A DNA stretch of 52,123 nt from Candidatus Komeilibacteria bacterium CG11_big_fil_rev_8_21_14_0_20_36_20 (GCA_002787405.1 PCWQ01000008.1:1-52123), one strand, 5' to 3'; counted from the first letter of the stretch, positions 18,053 to 28,768 are shown. Made by a program: numbers and translations. The notes: a model not told the origin generated them from the sequence alone.

Positions 18053-18433
18053 ATGAAGAATTATAAAATACTGATTGTGGAGGATGATGAATTTTTACTG
18101 CAGATGTATACGACTAAGCTGAATCTGGAGGGTTTTAAAGTTTTAGGTACACCCAGTGGTAAACAGGGGTTAAAGATGGCTAAAAAAGACACACCAGATC
18201 TTATTTTATTAGATTTAATGTTATTGGAAATGAATGGTATTGAGGTTTTAGAGAATCTTAAAATAGATGATAATACTAAGAATATCCCGGTCATTATTCT
18301 GACTAATTATTCCCAGAAAGAGAATATTGACCGTTGTTTGGAGTTAGGGGCAGATGATTACTTGATTAAAGCTCATTTTGTTCCTTCCGAAGTCATTGTT
18401 AAAATCAAGAAGATTTTGTCATCAGAAAATTAA
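18053..18433 (+). CDS. Single-domain response regulator (CheY/PilG-like)
   Basis: 126 aa, a receiver domain only. The acidic pair is in LIVEDDEFL, the phospho-acceptor Asp in LILLDLMLLEMNG, the conserved Thr/Ser region in VIILTNYS and the Lys in DYLIKAHF, where the usual Lys-Pro is Lys-Ala. It has no output domain, so it acts by protein contact. Sitting between pilB and the PilT-like gene, it probably regulates pilus dynamics. No histidine kinase is in the window, so its phosphodonor is unknown. Confidence 0.92.
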   Translation: MKNYKILIVEDDEFLLQMYTTKLNLEGFKVLGTPSGKQGLKMAKKDTPDLILLDLMLLEMNGIEVLENLKIDDNTKNIPVIILTNYSQKENIDRCLELGADDYLIKAHFVPSEVIVKIKKILSSEN

Positions 18434-18464
18434 TTAAAATTTAAGTTGATAATATTATTTTATA

Positions 18465-19529
18465 ATGTCGGACACTTTGTTGATTAATAATATTTTAAAT
18501 GCTGCTTCAGAGAGAAAAGCAACGGACGTGCATTTAATTGCCGGTAGCAATCCAGTTATTAGAGTGGATGGTCGTTTGGTGACTTTAACCAAAGAACAGG
18601 TTTTAACTCCTGATCATTTGTTAAATATTGCCAATTTATTTTTAAGCAAAGAAGACTTGGATCGTTTGTCCAAAGAAAAAGAGATAGTCACTATTTATAA
18701 CTGGGCTAATCGGTCACGTTTTCGAGCTAAAGTTTTTTATCAAAAAGGATATCTAGCAATTTCTCTACGTTTAATACCAGCTTTTATCCGTTCCCCTAAA
18801 GATTTAGGCGTGCCTTCGGTCATCACTCAGCTATTAAGTAAAGATAAAGGATTAATTATTGTCGCCGGACCTTATGGTAGCGGACGTTCAGCCACTGTTG
18901 CTGGATTATTAGAAACATTAAATCAAAATAAAGGAGTTCATATTCAGACTTTAGAAAACCCAATAGAATATTTATTTTCCAATAACCAGTCTATTGTTGA
19001 GCAAAGACAGGTTGGTCGCGATACAGCTAGTTTTATTAAGGGGTTGAGGGATATTTTTGATGAAGACGTTGATGTTGTTTGTGTTAGTTCTATGCAAGAA
19101 GAGGGTATTCAGGAGGTTGTTCTAGAACTGGCGGAAAGCGGCAAACTGATGATTGTGGTGATGGACACTGATTCAGTGATATCAACCTTAGAGGAATTTA
19201 TAGTTAATTTGTCGGCTAGTAAAAGAGATTGGGGACAAAGTTTGCTGTCGGAAGTTTTATTAGGAATTTTGGTGCAGAGATTATTGCCGAGGATTGGTGG
19301 TGGTTTAACTTTAGCCACGGAAGTCTTAACTATGACTTCGGCTGTAGGCGCTAGCATCAAAGAAGATCGCCTTTATCAGTTAAATAGTATTATGCAGACC
19401 TCTCGGGATGAAGGCATGATGAATCTTGATAAATCTCTAGAAGAGTTAGTTAATGTGGGTGAAATTACTTCTGAAGATGCCAGTAAATATGCTCTGGTCA
19501 CTAAAGCATTTAAACAAAATTATAGATAA
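18465..19529 (+). CDS. PilT-like protein with degenerate ATPase motifs
   Basis: 354 aa, normal PilT length and fold: an N-terminal PAS-like domain (ATDVHLIAGSNPVIRVDG) and PilT-like C-terminal helices (AVGASIKEDRLYQLNSIMQTSRDEGM). The catalytic motifs are broken. Walker A is GPYGSGRSAT with Arg for Lys. The Asp box is TLENPIEYL with Asn for Asp. Walker B reads VVCVSSMQEE where retraction ATPases have VGEMRD. The His box GKLMIVVMDTD lacks both histidines of GHLVFGTLHTN. The reading frame is intact over its full length, so this looks like a maintained pseudo-ATPase. It starts 31 bp after the response regulator and ends 5 bp before pilC. Confidence 0.88.
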   Translation: MSDTLLINNILNAASERKATDVHLIAGSNPVIRVDGRLVTLTKEQVLTPDHLLNIANLFLSKEDLDRLSKEKEIVTIYNWANRSRFRAKVFYQKGYLAISLRLIPAFIRSPKDLGVPSVITQLLSKDKGLIIVAGPYGSGRSATVAGLLETLNQNKGVHIQTLENPIEYLFSNNQSIVEQRQVGRDTASFIKGLRDIFDEDVDVVCVSSMQEEGIQEVVLELAESGKLMIVVMDTDSVISTLEEFIVNLSASKRDWGQSLLSEVLLGILVQRLLPRIGGGLTLATEVLTMTSAVGASIKEDRLYQLNSIMQTSRDEGMMNLDKSLEELVNVGEITSEDASKYALVTKAFKQNYR

Positions 19530-19534
19530 AATAT

Positions 19535-20743
19535 ATGGCTATTTATAATTATCGAGCTAGAGATCAACAAGGTAGAGTCACTGCCGGAGCAGTAGAGGCT
19601 CTTACTGAGAATGAAGCTGCTGAATTATTAAAAGATAGAGGGCTATTTGTTTTGTCTTTGAACAAAACCAGCAAGAGAAAACGTCAGGGGTTGAATATTA
19701 ATATTGGTCGAGTCAAACAAAAGGATATAGTTATTTTTTCTCGTCAGTTGTCAGTGATGATTTCCGCTACAGTACCAATTGTTCAGTCTTTGCGGATTCT
19801 AGCCCAACAGACTTCCAACCCTCTTTTTATTGAGAAGATTTCTGAAATGGCTGATGATGTAGATGGTGGTATGAAGCTCTCCAGCTCCTTGGGAAAACAC
19901 GAAAAAGTCTTCAGCCGTTTTTATGTGGCGATGGTTAAATCTGGCGAAACATCAGGCAAACTAGATGAGGTTTTGCAGTATTTAGCTGATCAGATGGAAA
20001 AAGATTATGATTTAGTTTCTCGGATTAAGGGAGCTATGATTTATCCGGTTTTTATTGTTGTTGGTATGATTTCGGTCGGTTTCATAATGATGGTTTTTGT
20101 GGTGCCAAAAATGACGGCCATGTTGAAAGAAACCGGCTCTGAATTGCCGTTTTTAACCAGAGTTTTAATTTTTATCTCCGATTTCATGAAAGATAATTGG
20201 ATTTTTATCTTAATTGGTTTAGTTGTCTTGATAGTATTATTTAAATTGTGGGTTAAATCTAAGGCCGGACAAATAGCTTGGGATTCTATTAAAATCAAAA
20301 TTCCTTTGTTTGGAACCTTATTTAGAAAAATATATATTATTCGCTTTACTCGCGGTTTGGCCACTTTGATTTCCGGTGGTGTCCCTATTGCCAAGGCCTT
20401 AGGAATTACGGCCGAGGTTGTGGATAACAAAGCTTATAAACAATTGGTTCTAGATACAGTGGATCAAGTAGAAGATGGTAAATCAGTGGCAGCTTTGTTT
20501 GCTACTTCCGATTTAATGCCGAAAATGCTTTCCCAAATGATGATTGTTGGCGAAAAAACAGGCAGATTAGACACTATTTTAGAGAAATTAAGCGATTTTT
20601 ACAGTCGAGAAATTGATAATCTGGTCGCTGGACTAACTTCTTTAATTGAACCCTTGATTTTAATTATCATGGGTGTGGGAGTAGGCGGGATGGTGGCGGC
20701 TATTATGTTACCGATGTTTAAAGTAGCCCAAGGTATGGCTTAA
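19535..20743 (+). CDS. pilC: PilC-type inner-membrane platform protein, locus 1
   Basis: 402 aa with two GspF domains. The N-terminal one (about 65-190) contains FSRQLSVMISATVPIVQSL and the second (about 270-395) contains FTRGLATLISGGVPIAKAL. Each ends in a hydrophobic segment, including the C-terminal EPLILIIMGVGVGGMVAAIMLPMF. It is the polytopic protein on which the assembly ATPase acts. It ends the pilM-pilC transcription unit; a new promoter follows for the pilin gene. Confidence 0.95.
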   Translation: MAIYNYRARDQQGRVTAGAVEALTENEAAELLKDRGLFVLSLNKTSKRKRQGLNINIGRVKQKDIVIFSRQLSVMISATVPIVQSLRILAQQTSNPLFIEKISEMADDVDGGMKLSSSLGKHEKVFSRFYVAMVKSGETSGKLDEVLQYLADQMEKDYDLVSRIKGAMIYPVFIVVGMISVGFIMMVFVVPKMTAMLKETGSELPFLTRVLIFISDFMKDNWIFILIGLVVLIVLFKLWVKSKAGQIAWDSIKIKIPLFGTLFRKIYIIRFTRGLATLISGGVPIAKALGITAEVVDNKAYKQLVLDTVDQVEDGKSVAALFATSDLMPKMLSQMMIVGEKTGRLDTILEKLSDFYSREIDNLVAGLTSLIEPLILIIMGVGVGGMVAAIMLPMFKVAQGMA

Positions 20744-20747
20744 ACTG

Positions 20748-20776
20748 TTGTTGTTTTTTTAAAAAAATGCTATAAT
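20748..20776 (+). promoter_or_regulatory. Promoter of the major-pilin candidate
   Basis: TTGTTG (20748-20753), a 17-base spacer and TATAAT (20771-20776), with TGC in front of the -10 (extended -10). The predicted start near 20783 leaves a leader of about 107 bases, the longest in this window, before the pilin ATG at 20890. The leader contains short complementary segments but no riboswitch that I can name. Confidence 0.75.
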
Positions 20777-20889
20777 TAGATATATAATAATTAATTAATA
20801 ATTCTCAAGTGTTTCTTATAGGTTAGAGCTTTAGGAATTCCCAGCTTTAATCAGCAATTAAGATGCTTGATAGAAAGGGAGGTGACAAA

Positions 20890-21306
20890 ATGAAAAACAA
20901 AAGAGGGTTTACATTAGTTGAATTGCTAGTAGTCATAGCAATCATCGGTATCCTATCATCCGTGGCTATTGTTAATTTGAACAGCGCCAAACAAAAAGCG
21001 CGAGCTGCCAGCGTTCAAGCGGCTTTAAGCCAATTAACTACAGCAGTTATAATTTGTCATGATGATAATCTTAACTTAACGCCTGATGGTGGAACCCCAG
21101 CTGCAGTCTGTGATGGAGAAGTTGGTGATGTGCCAGCAGTAGGTAGACCGATTTGCGCGGGCTCTACAGCTAACTGGCCAACTATTGATACTACTTTTAC
21201 TTATTCAGGAGCATGTGACTCAACTATTGGTACTAGTTGGAGTTTTGCCGCTAGTGATGGCACTAAAACAGTGACCTGTACTCAAACCGGATGTGCTATA
21301 TCATAG
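20890..21306 (+). CDS. Type IV prepilin, probable major pilin
   Basis: 138 aa from the ATG at 20890, chosen because GGGAGGTGA (20877-20885) sits just upstream; the track start at 20863 would place that site inside the gene. Class III prepilin signal MKNKRG|FTLVELLVV has a 6-residue leader, Gly at -1, Phe at +1 and Glu at +5. A hydrophobic helix follows, then a globular domain with several cysteines (CHDDN, AVCDGE, ICAGS, GACDS, VTCTQTGC) that can form disulfides. Its own strong promoter, a strong ribosome site and a terminator mark it as the most highly expressed pilin here. Bases 20904-20989 are identical to part of the next gene. Confidence 0.9.
   Translation: MKNKRGFTLVELLVVIAIIGILSSVAIVNLNSAKQKARAASVQAALSQLTTAVIICHDDNLNLTPDGGTPAAVCDGEVGDVPAVGRPICAGSTANWPTIDTTFTYSGACDSTIGTSWSFAASDGTKTVTCTQTGCAIS
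20904..20989 (+). repeat. 86-bp exact repeat, copy 1 (pilin N-terminal helix)
   Basis: Bases 20904-20989 match 21505-21590 without a single difference, including third codon positions. The block codes for the prepilin cleavage region and N-terminal helix. Sequences on both sides of the block differ between the two genes. Confidence 0.97.
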
Positions 21307-21333
21307 TAGGTAATTAAAAACATATTTATTAGC

Positions 21334-21363
21334 AAAAAATCTCTCTTTCTTGGGGGATTTTTT
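21334..21363 (+). terminator. Intrinsic terminator after pilin 1
   Basis: AAAAAATCTCTC pairs over 12 positions (two G-U pairs) with GGGGGATTTTTT around a TTTCTT loop, ending in a T-run. It separates pilin 1 from pilin 2, which has its own promoter. Confidence 0.85.
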
Positions 21364-21390
21364 GTTGTTGATGAAATATTTTAGTTTTTG

Positions 21391-21399
21391 TGGTATAAT
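21391..21399 (+). promoter_or_regulatory. Extended -10 promoter of pilin 2
   Basis: TGGTATAAT (21391-21399) has the TGn extension; no good -35 lies at 17 bases, though TTGATG at 21368 is at 20. The predicted start is near 21406, about 31 bases before the ATG at 21437. No Shine-Dalgarno is visible in that leader. Confidence 0.65.
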
Positions 21400-21436
21400 A
21401 CAGTCATTATAATTTATATTCACACTAACACACTAA

Positions 21437-21910
21437 ATGAAAAATAAAACTTTTCGACAGAGTTCTCTTCAAGTCCGATTCTCAGAGCCGAAGGCAGAGC
21501 GAGTAGGGTTTACATTAGTTGAATTGCTAGTAGTCATAGCAATCATCGGTATCCTATCATCCGTGGCTATTGTTAATTTGAACAGCGCCAGAGAAAAGGC
21601 ACGCACAGCGGCTTTAGAGCAAGCTTTAGGCGCCGCTATACCTGGTGCTGTTTTTTGTATTCAATCGGATGATAATTTACTAGATGACGCTAATAGTCCT
21701 TGCAGCACTAGTTTCCCCCCGGCCGGAACTACTTGGCAGTCGGGTGATGATATGTGTAGCGGAGGTCCACTGTGGCCCATTCTTCCTGACGGGGCAACTC
21801 CTCTTACTTGTGGCAGTAACATCAATACTGGTTATTTTGCTTTTGCCGCCCAAAGTGTTGACGGGGTGATAGTTGCTTGCACTAATAGTCAGGGCTGTTT
21901 TGAGTGGTAA
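21437..21910 (+). CDS. Type IV prepilin 2 with an unusually long leader peptide
   Basis: 157 aa. The mature N-terminus FTLVELLVVIAIIG is identical to pilin 1. The leader before the cleavage Gly is 23 residues (MKNKTFRQSS...KAERVG) instead of six, because about 17 residues are inserted after MKNK. The globular part shares only a general layout with pilin 1 (four to five cysteines, a C-terminal CTNSQGCFEW against CTQTGCAIS). It is a second major or alternative pilin subunit, or a recombination partner of pilin 1. Confidence 0.87.
   Translation: MKNKTFRQSSLQVRFSEPKAERVGFTLVELLVVIAIIGILSSVAIVNLNSAREKARTAALEQALGAAIPGAVFCIQSDDNLLDDANSPCSTSFPPAGTTWQSGDDMCSGGPLWPILPDGATPLTCGSNINTGYFAFAAQSVDGVIVACTNSQGCFEW
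21505..21590 (+). repeat. 86-bp exact repeat, copy 2 (pilin N-terminal helix)
   Basis: Identical to 20904-20989. The repeat begins at the AGGG just before the conserved Phe codon and ends in the AACAGCGCCA segment. It then gives way to divergent sequence (GAGAAAAGG here, AACAAAAAG in copy 1). Confidence 0.97.
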
Positions 21911-21919
21911 GAATTATTT

Positions 21920-22348
21920 ATGTTTAATTATAGTAAGAAAACCAAAATCATCAGCAGTGCTATACTTATCGCTATTATTATAGCGATATTTATTATAGTT
22001 AAGATTTATAACAGCCAAAGTAAAGATTTAGTTTTAGTTAGTCAAGTCAAGATATTGGCTAATAGTTTAGAAAAATATTATGATAAATTTAACGCTTATC
22101 CTATTGTGCAGAAAATATCAGGAGAGGATATTAAGCTAATCAGTGATCAAGGGTTAAATCAAATGGGGGAGGTTATTTATTTTGCCGGTAATAATTTTAC
22201 TTGGGTTAGGCCGATAATTCTAATTAGCGATGGTTATAACTATCGGATTGATTTTAGCTTAGATAATTCTTGGCCTTTATGGAAGCTTAGTGGTGGCGGA
22301 GATTGTCGCCTGCGTACTGGCCTGAAAATGGAGTGTGTAAGTAAATAG
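21920..22348 (+). CDS. Pilin-like single-pass membrane protein without a prepilin cleavage site
   Basis: 142 aa. A basic N-terminus and a hydrophobic helix (about 9-30) lead into LANSLEKYYDKFNAYP, which resembles the region after the helix in many pilins. A C-terminal Cys pair (GGDCRLRTGLKMEC) is present. The Gly/Glu+5 prepilin motif is absent, so it is not an obvious PilD substrate and may stay membrane-bound. It starts 9 bp after pilin 2 and is probably co-transcribed with it. Its role is unknown. Confidence 0.7.
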   Translation: MFNYSKKTKIISSAILIAIIIAIFIIVKIYNSQSKDLVLVSQVKILANSLEKYYDKFNAYPIVQKISGEDIKLISDQGLNQMGEVIYFAGNNFTWVRPIILISDGYNYRIDFSLDNSWPLWKLSGGGDCRLRTGLKMECVSK

Positions 22349-22366
22349 ACCTAATTACTCTAAATA

Positions 22367-22375
22367 TGTTATAAT
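22367..22375 (+). promoter_or_regulatory. Extended -10 promoter of the prepilin peptidase gene
   Basis: TGTTATAAT (22367-22375), with no recognisable -35. The predicted start is near 22382, only three bases before the ATG at 22385, so the mRNA would be essentially leaderless. Confidence 0.55.
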
Positions 22376-22384
22376 AAAGCTACT

Positions 22385-23164
22385 ATGATAGTAGTTTTTG
22401 TCTTTATTTTAGGGTTATTTGTCGGTAGTTTTTTGAATGTGGTTATTTACCGCCTTCATCGGCAAGAATCTTTTGTTAAAGGATTTTCTAAGTGTTTATT
22501 CTGTGGTCACCGGCTTTACACTAAGGATTTAGTGCCTTTATTTAGTTATTTTTATTTAAAAGGAAAATGCCGTTATTGTCGGCATCGTTTCTCTCATCAA
22601 TACCCTTTAGTTGAATTAGCCACTGCTTTCTCTCTATCTCTTATTTTTATCACCATCTCACCTAGTTTTGATTTCTATGCCCTACAACCAGGTAATTTAC
22701 TGCAATTATTAAGTTGGTGGGTTATAACTTCTTTTTTAATAGTGATTTTCGTTTATGATTTAAAATATTATCTAATTTTAGATATTGTTATTTTCCCTAT
22801 AATTCTTTTTAGTCTAGTGGCTAATATATTTTTAGGTTATAATGTGGGCGAATTATTATTGGCGGCTATTATTGGAGGAGGTTTTTTTGGACTGCAGTTT
22901 ATTTTATCAAAAGGCCGTTGGATTGGTGGTGGCGATATTCGTTTAGGTTTTTTAATGGGTATCATTTTGGGTTGGCCCCATATTTTTACAGCTTTATTTA
23001 TTGCTTATATCATAGGTAGTTTAGTTAGTATTTTTCTGCTGATAGCTGACAAGAAAAAATGGGGCGATAAAATTCCTTTTGGCACATTTTTAACTTTAGC
23101 CACTTTTATTACTTTGTTATATGGCGATAGATTGATAGATTGGTATTTATCATTATTTATATAA
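22385..23164 (+). CDS. pilD: Prepilin peptidase (PilD/GspO, A24 family)
   Basis: 259 aa, polytopic. It has the N-terminal signature GSFLNVVIYRL, the cytoplasmic zinc-type motif with two CxxC pairs (CLFCGHRL and CRYCRHRF), and two catalytic aspartates in VYDLKYY and GGGDIRLG. It cleaves prepilin leaders and N-methylates the new N-terminus, both in the membrane. It is the only such enzyme in the window, so it presumably processes the pilins of both T4P loci. Confidence 0.95.
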   Translation: MIVVFVFILGLFVGSFLNVVIYRLHRQESFVKGFSKCLFCGHRLYTKDLVPLFSYFYLKGKCRYCRHRFSHQYPLVELATAFSLSLIFITISPSFDFYALQPGNLLQLLSWWVITSFLIVIFVYDLKYYLILDIVIFPIILFSLVANIFLGYNVGELLLAAIIGGGFFGLQFILSKGRWIGGGDIRLGFLMGIILGWPHIFTALFIAYIIGSLVSIFLLIADKKKWGDKIPFGTFLTLATFITLLYGDRLIDWYLSLFI

Positions 23165-23177
23165 TCTTAATAAATAT

Positions 23178-23837
23178 ATGTTTAAGAATCAGACAAAGCA
23201 TATTTATGGTTTTACTCTAGTGGAATTATTAGTGACGATTGCTATTGTTGGTTTGCTTTCCTCGGTTTTCATTATCACTATCCGTAACAGTTCACGCACA
23301 GCATTAAAAATGACTACCGAACAGTTGATAGCTGATATGAAATATATCAGAAATTTAGCTACCTCTAGGGTAAAATATGATTTTGACGGTCAAATGCAGT
23401 ATCCACCTGGGGGCTATGGCATCTGTTTCAATTGTGGTGTTGTTGTTCCATCTGATCAGTATATAGTCTATGCTGATAATGGACAGACTGCCGGTTATCA
23501 AAAACCAGAGGATGAGATTATTAGAACAATTTCCTTTGAAGATAATTTTGAATTTAACGATAAGAATGATGAATCAGTTTGGTTTTATTTTGCCTTTTTA
23601 ACAGAGAGTGATGTTGAGAGTAATATGATTCTAAGCGATGATTCAAAGTATGAACTAGAAATTATTGATGGTGATATTTCTTATCAAGCCGCTGTTATTC
23701 TAGGCGAGGAATCGCACGATGGCTATGTTTGGAGTAATATGAGCGTGGCTTATGCTCCTCACAAAGAGTGGTCGCCGACAGGGTTGGGTTCAAATGGCAA
23801 TACCAATGGGGGGGCGATTTTGGACAGCATTCATTAA
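23178..23837 (+). CDS. GspH/FimT-like minor prepilin, copy A
   Basis: 219 aa. Prepilin motif YG|FTLVELLVTIAIVG has an 11-residue leader. It has the GspH-type layout with TEQLIADMKYIRNLATSRV after the helix and a C-terminal LSDDSKYEL...GEESHDGYVW. It is paralogous to the next gene along its whole length. It is probably a minor pilin that primes assembly or sits near the tip. It starts 13 bp after pilD. Confidence 0.87.
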   Translation: MFKNQTKHIYGFTLVELLVTIAIVGLLSSVFIITIRNSSRTALKMTTEQLIADMKYIRNLATSRVKYDFDGQMQYPPGGYGICFNCGVVVPSDQYIVYADNGQTAGYQKPEDEIIRTISFEDNFEFNDKNDESVWFYFAFLTESDVESNMILSDDSKYELEIIDGDISYQAAVILGEESHDGYVWSNMSVAYAPHKEWSPTGLGSNGNTNGGAILDSIH

Positions 23838-23859
23838 TTTAATTATTTATATCAAGATT

Positions 23860-24516
23860 ATGCAGAAGAGAAATTTTAAGAATCAAATTATTAATGGTTT
23901 TACTATTATTGAATTGTTGATTGTGATTGCTATTATTTCTATTTTATCAGTAGTGATTATTGTCAATGTGCGTACTAGTGAACGGCAAGATCTAGTTCAG
24001 GCCACGGAGCAATTAGTAGCCGATATAAAATATGTCAGGAATTTAGCTGTTTCCAGAGTAGAGCATCATTTTACATCTCCATTTGAGTCAATAGAATACC
24101 CACCGGTTGGCTATGGCATATATTTTAACTGGGCAGGCGGCAGAAATTATATAGTTTACGCGGATAGAGATTTAATGGGCTATCAGCCCGCCGAAGATAG
24201 TATTATTAAGATGGTTAATTATGATAATAAGTTTGAACTTTCTGATAATAACAGTGAGAATAATGAATTTTATTTCATTTTTATCACAGAAAACGATATT
24301 AGAAGCAACATGACTTTAAGTGATGATTCAAAGTATGAATTAAAATTTCTCTATCAAGATATTAGCCGAAAAAGCATAGTGACGATAGGAGAAGAGTCAG
24401 ATGATGGTTATGTTTGGACAAGCATCGGAGCTGTTTATGGAGTAAACAAAGAATATGCTGGTGGAATGAATGGCAACGGCAACGGCAACTGCGGTTCAAT
24501 TTGTCCTAGTAACTAA
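23860..24516 (+). CDS. GspH/FimT-like minor prepilin, copy B
   Basis: 218 aa from the ATG at 23860. The track start at 23752 would overlap copy A by 86 bp and add a meaningless extension. Prepilin motif NG|FTIIELLIVIAIIS follows a 12-residue leader. It shares TEQLVADIKYVRNLAVSRV and LSDDSKYELKF...GEESDDGYVW with copy A, so the pair arose by tandem duplication. It ends in a Gly/Asn-rich tail with GNCGSICPSN. Confidence 0.86.
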   Translation: MQKRNFKNQIINGFTIIELLIVIAIISILSVVIIVNVRTSERQDLVQATEQLVADIKYVRNLAVSRVEHHFTSPFESIEYPPVGYGIYFNWAGGRNYIVYADRDLMGYQPAEDSIIKMVNYDNKFELSDNNSENNEFYFIFITENDIRSNMTLSDDSKYELKFLYQDISRKSIVTIGEESDDGYVWTSIGAVYGVNKEYAGGMNGNGNGNCGSICPSN

Positions 24517-24539
24517 ATTTTAAGATTAATATTTTAGAG

Positions 24540-25205
24540 ATGATTACCGATAATCAACAGAGTGGATTTACGATCATGGAGCTGGTTATTGCTCTTGGTA
24601 TTTTTACGGTGGGTATTATGGGGGCTTTTACACTAGCTATTTCTAATTTGAATGTAGCTCGGGATAATTTTAATCGGACCTTAGCTGGTAATCTAGCTAG
24701 GGAAGGAGTAGAACTAGTTAGAAATATACGAGATAGCAACTGGCTGAAAATTGACGCGAATGCATACTGTTCTGGTTCACCATGTTCTTGGGATGAATAT
24801 TTAATAAATACTAACTTTGATGGTAACATCGATGGTTTTGTTACTGATTATGCACAAATATGGGTTCCTTTAAGTCCTTTAAGGAAAGTTGTTGAGAACT
24901 GTAGTGATTTAAATACTTGTATGGCCAACTGCGGTCAATCATGTCTGCTATATATTGACGACGGTGATTATGAAGAAGGATATTACAGTATATCTCCTCT
25001 AGGGGCACCAACTAATATGTATAGACTAATTCAAATTAAAAATATTTGTTTTGACGGGGTAAGTGAAGTAGTAGAGGATGATTTATTTTGTGATGCTGGT
25101 TTTGAAAAAATAGGTCTACAGGTAACAGTACGAGTCGGATGGACCTCCGCGGATGGTTTGCATTATATTGATGCTGTTGATTATCTTTATAATTGGAGGA
25201 GGTAG
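24540..25205 (+). CDS. PilV-like minor prepilin
   Basis: 221 aa. Prepilin motif SG|FTIMELVIALGIFTVGIMG has a 9-residue leader. The segment NLAREGVELVRNIRDSNWL is typical of the PilV/GspI-type pilins of this group. Multiple cysteines (CSGSPCSW, CSDLNTCMANCGQSC, CFDG, FCDAG) suggest disulfides. The gene end overlaps the strong ribosome-binding site of the next gene, indicating coupling. Confidence 0.85.
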   Translation: MITDNQQSGFTIMELVIALGIFTVGIMGAFTLAISNLNVARDNFNRTLAGNLAREGVELVRNIRDSNWLKIDANAYCSGSPCSWDEYLINTNFDGNIDGFVTDYAQIWVPLSPLRKVVENCSDLNTCMANCGQSCLLYIDDGDYEEGYYSISPLGAPTNMYRLIQIKNICFDGVSEVVEDDLFCDAGFEKIGLQVTVRVGWTSADGLHYIDAVDYLYNWRR

Positions 25206-25210
25206 GTATG

Positions 25211-25891
25211 ATGTATAATTATTTAAAAAAAATTAAAATTTTTTATCAGAGATTTGGTGGGGCTAACCAGAAAGGTTTTACTTTTGTGGAGCTCTTAGTA
25301 GCTGTTTCTGTTTTTTCCATACTGACTATTATTTTATCAGGCATTTATGTTGGATTTTCTAACGGTCAGATTCGAGCTAAGGCCTCACAGCAACTTTTAA
25401 ATAACGGTCAATATGCCTTAGAAATAATGGCCAGAGAAATAAGGAATAATGCTCTTTTTAGCTATCAGCCATTGGCTGATGATAAATGTGGACTTGGCCT
25501 TAGCGGGGCAGATTATGAGGATTGCATTATTTTAATTAAAGAAGATCATCAAATAGTGATGTTTGGTTGGGATGAGGATACTCAAACCTTAGAGCACGCC
25601 ATTGTTACTTGTGTTTCAGAAGGTGATTATTTGCCAGGGATTGATTGTACTATTGATCGGAATAATCCACAGACTAATACTTTGTTGTTGGGGCCAGATT
25701 TAAATGAGGTTAATGTTGAAAGAGTTGGTTTTTCCATTAAACCCAATGTCAATCCTTATCTAAGTGAAATAGTGAATCGGCAGCCACAAGTAACTATTCA
25801 ACTTAAGATTGGCTCAGCTAAAGAAAGAGAGGTAGAGCAAGTGTCATATTCTTTACAAACATCGGTCTCTTCTAGAATATATAAGCGTTGA
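25211..25891 (+). CDS. PilW/GspJ-like minor prepilin
   Basis: About 226 aa. Start 25211 (or the in-frame ATG at 25208) is favoured over the track's TTG at 25193 because GGAGGAGGT (25195-25203) would otherwise be inside the gene; from 25211 the spacing is about 7 bases. Prepilin motif KG|FTFVELLVAVSVFSIL follows a leader of about 22 residues. The downstream SQQLLNNGQYALEIMAREIRNN is the usual PilW-type segment. Its ribosome site covers the stop codon of the previous gene. It ends with a TGA stop, supporting the standard code. Confidence 0.85.
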   Translation: MYNYLKKIKIFYQRFGGANQKGFTFVELLVAVSVFSILTIILSGIYVGFSNGQIRAKASQQLLNNGQYALEIMAREIRNNALFSYQPLADDKCGLGLSGADYEDCIILIKEDHQIVMFGWDEDTQTLEHAIVTCVSEGDYLPGIDCTIDRNNPQTNTLLLGPDLNEVNVERVGFSIKPNVNPYLSEIVNRQPQVTIQLKIGSAKEREVEQVSYSLQTSVSSRIYKR

Positions 25892-25894
25892 TTT

Positions 25895-28766
<2,872 letters not shown>

Positions 28767-28768
28767 GT

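Noticed and set aside
20041-20430. 129-aa minus-strand ORF
   Set aside because: Antisense shadow of pilC in locus 1.
20783-20889. Possible riboswitch in the long pilin leader
   Set aside because: I could not match it to a known aptamer; only short, weak complementarities are present.
23752-23859. 36-residue N-terminal extension of the second GspH-like gene
   Set aside because: Overlaps the previous gene in another frame; a proper prepilin leader starts at 23860.
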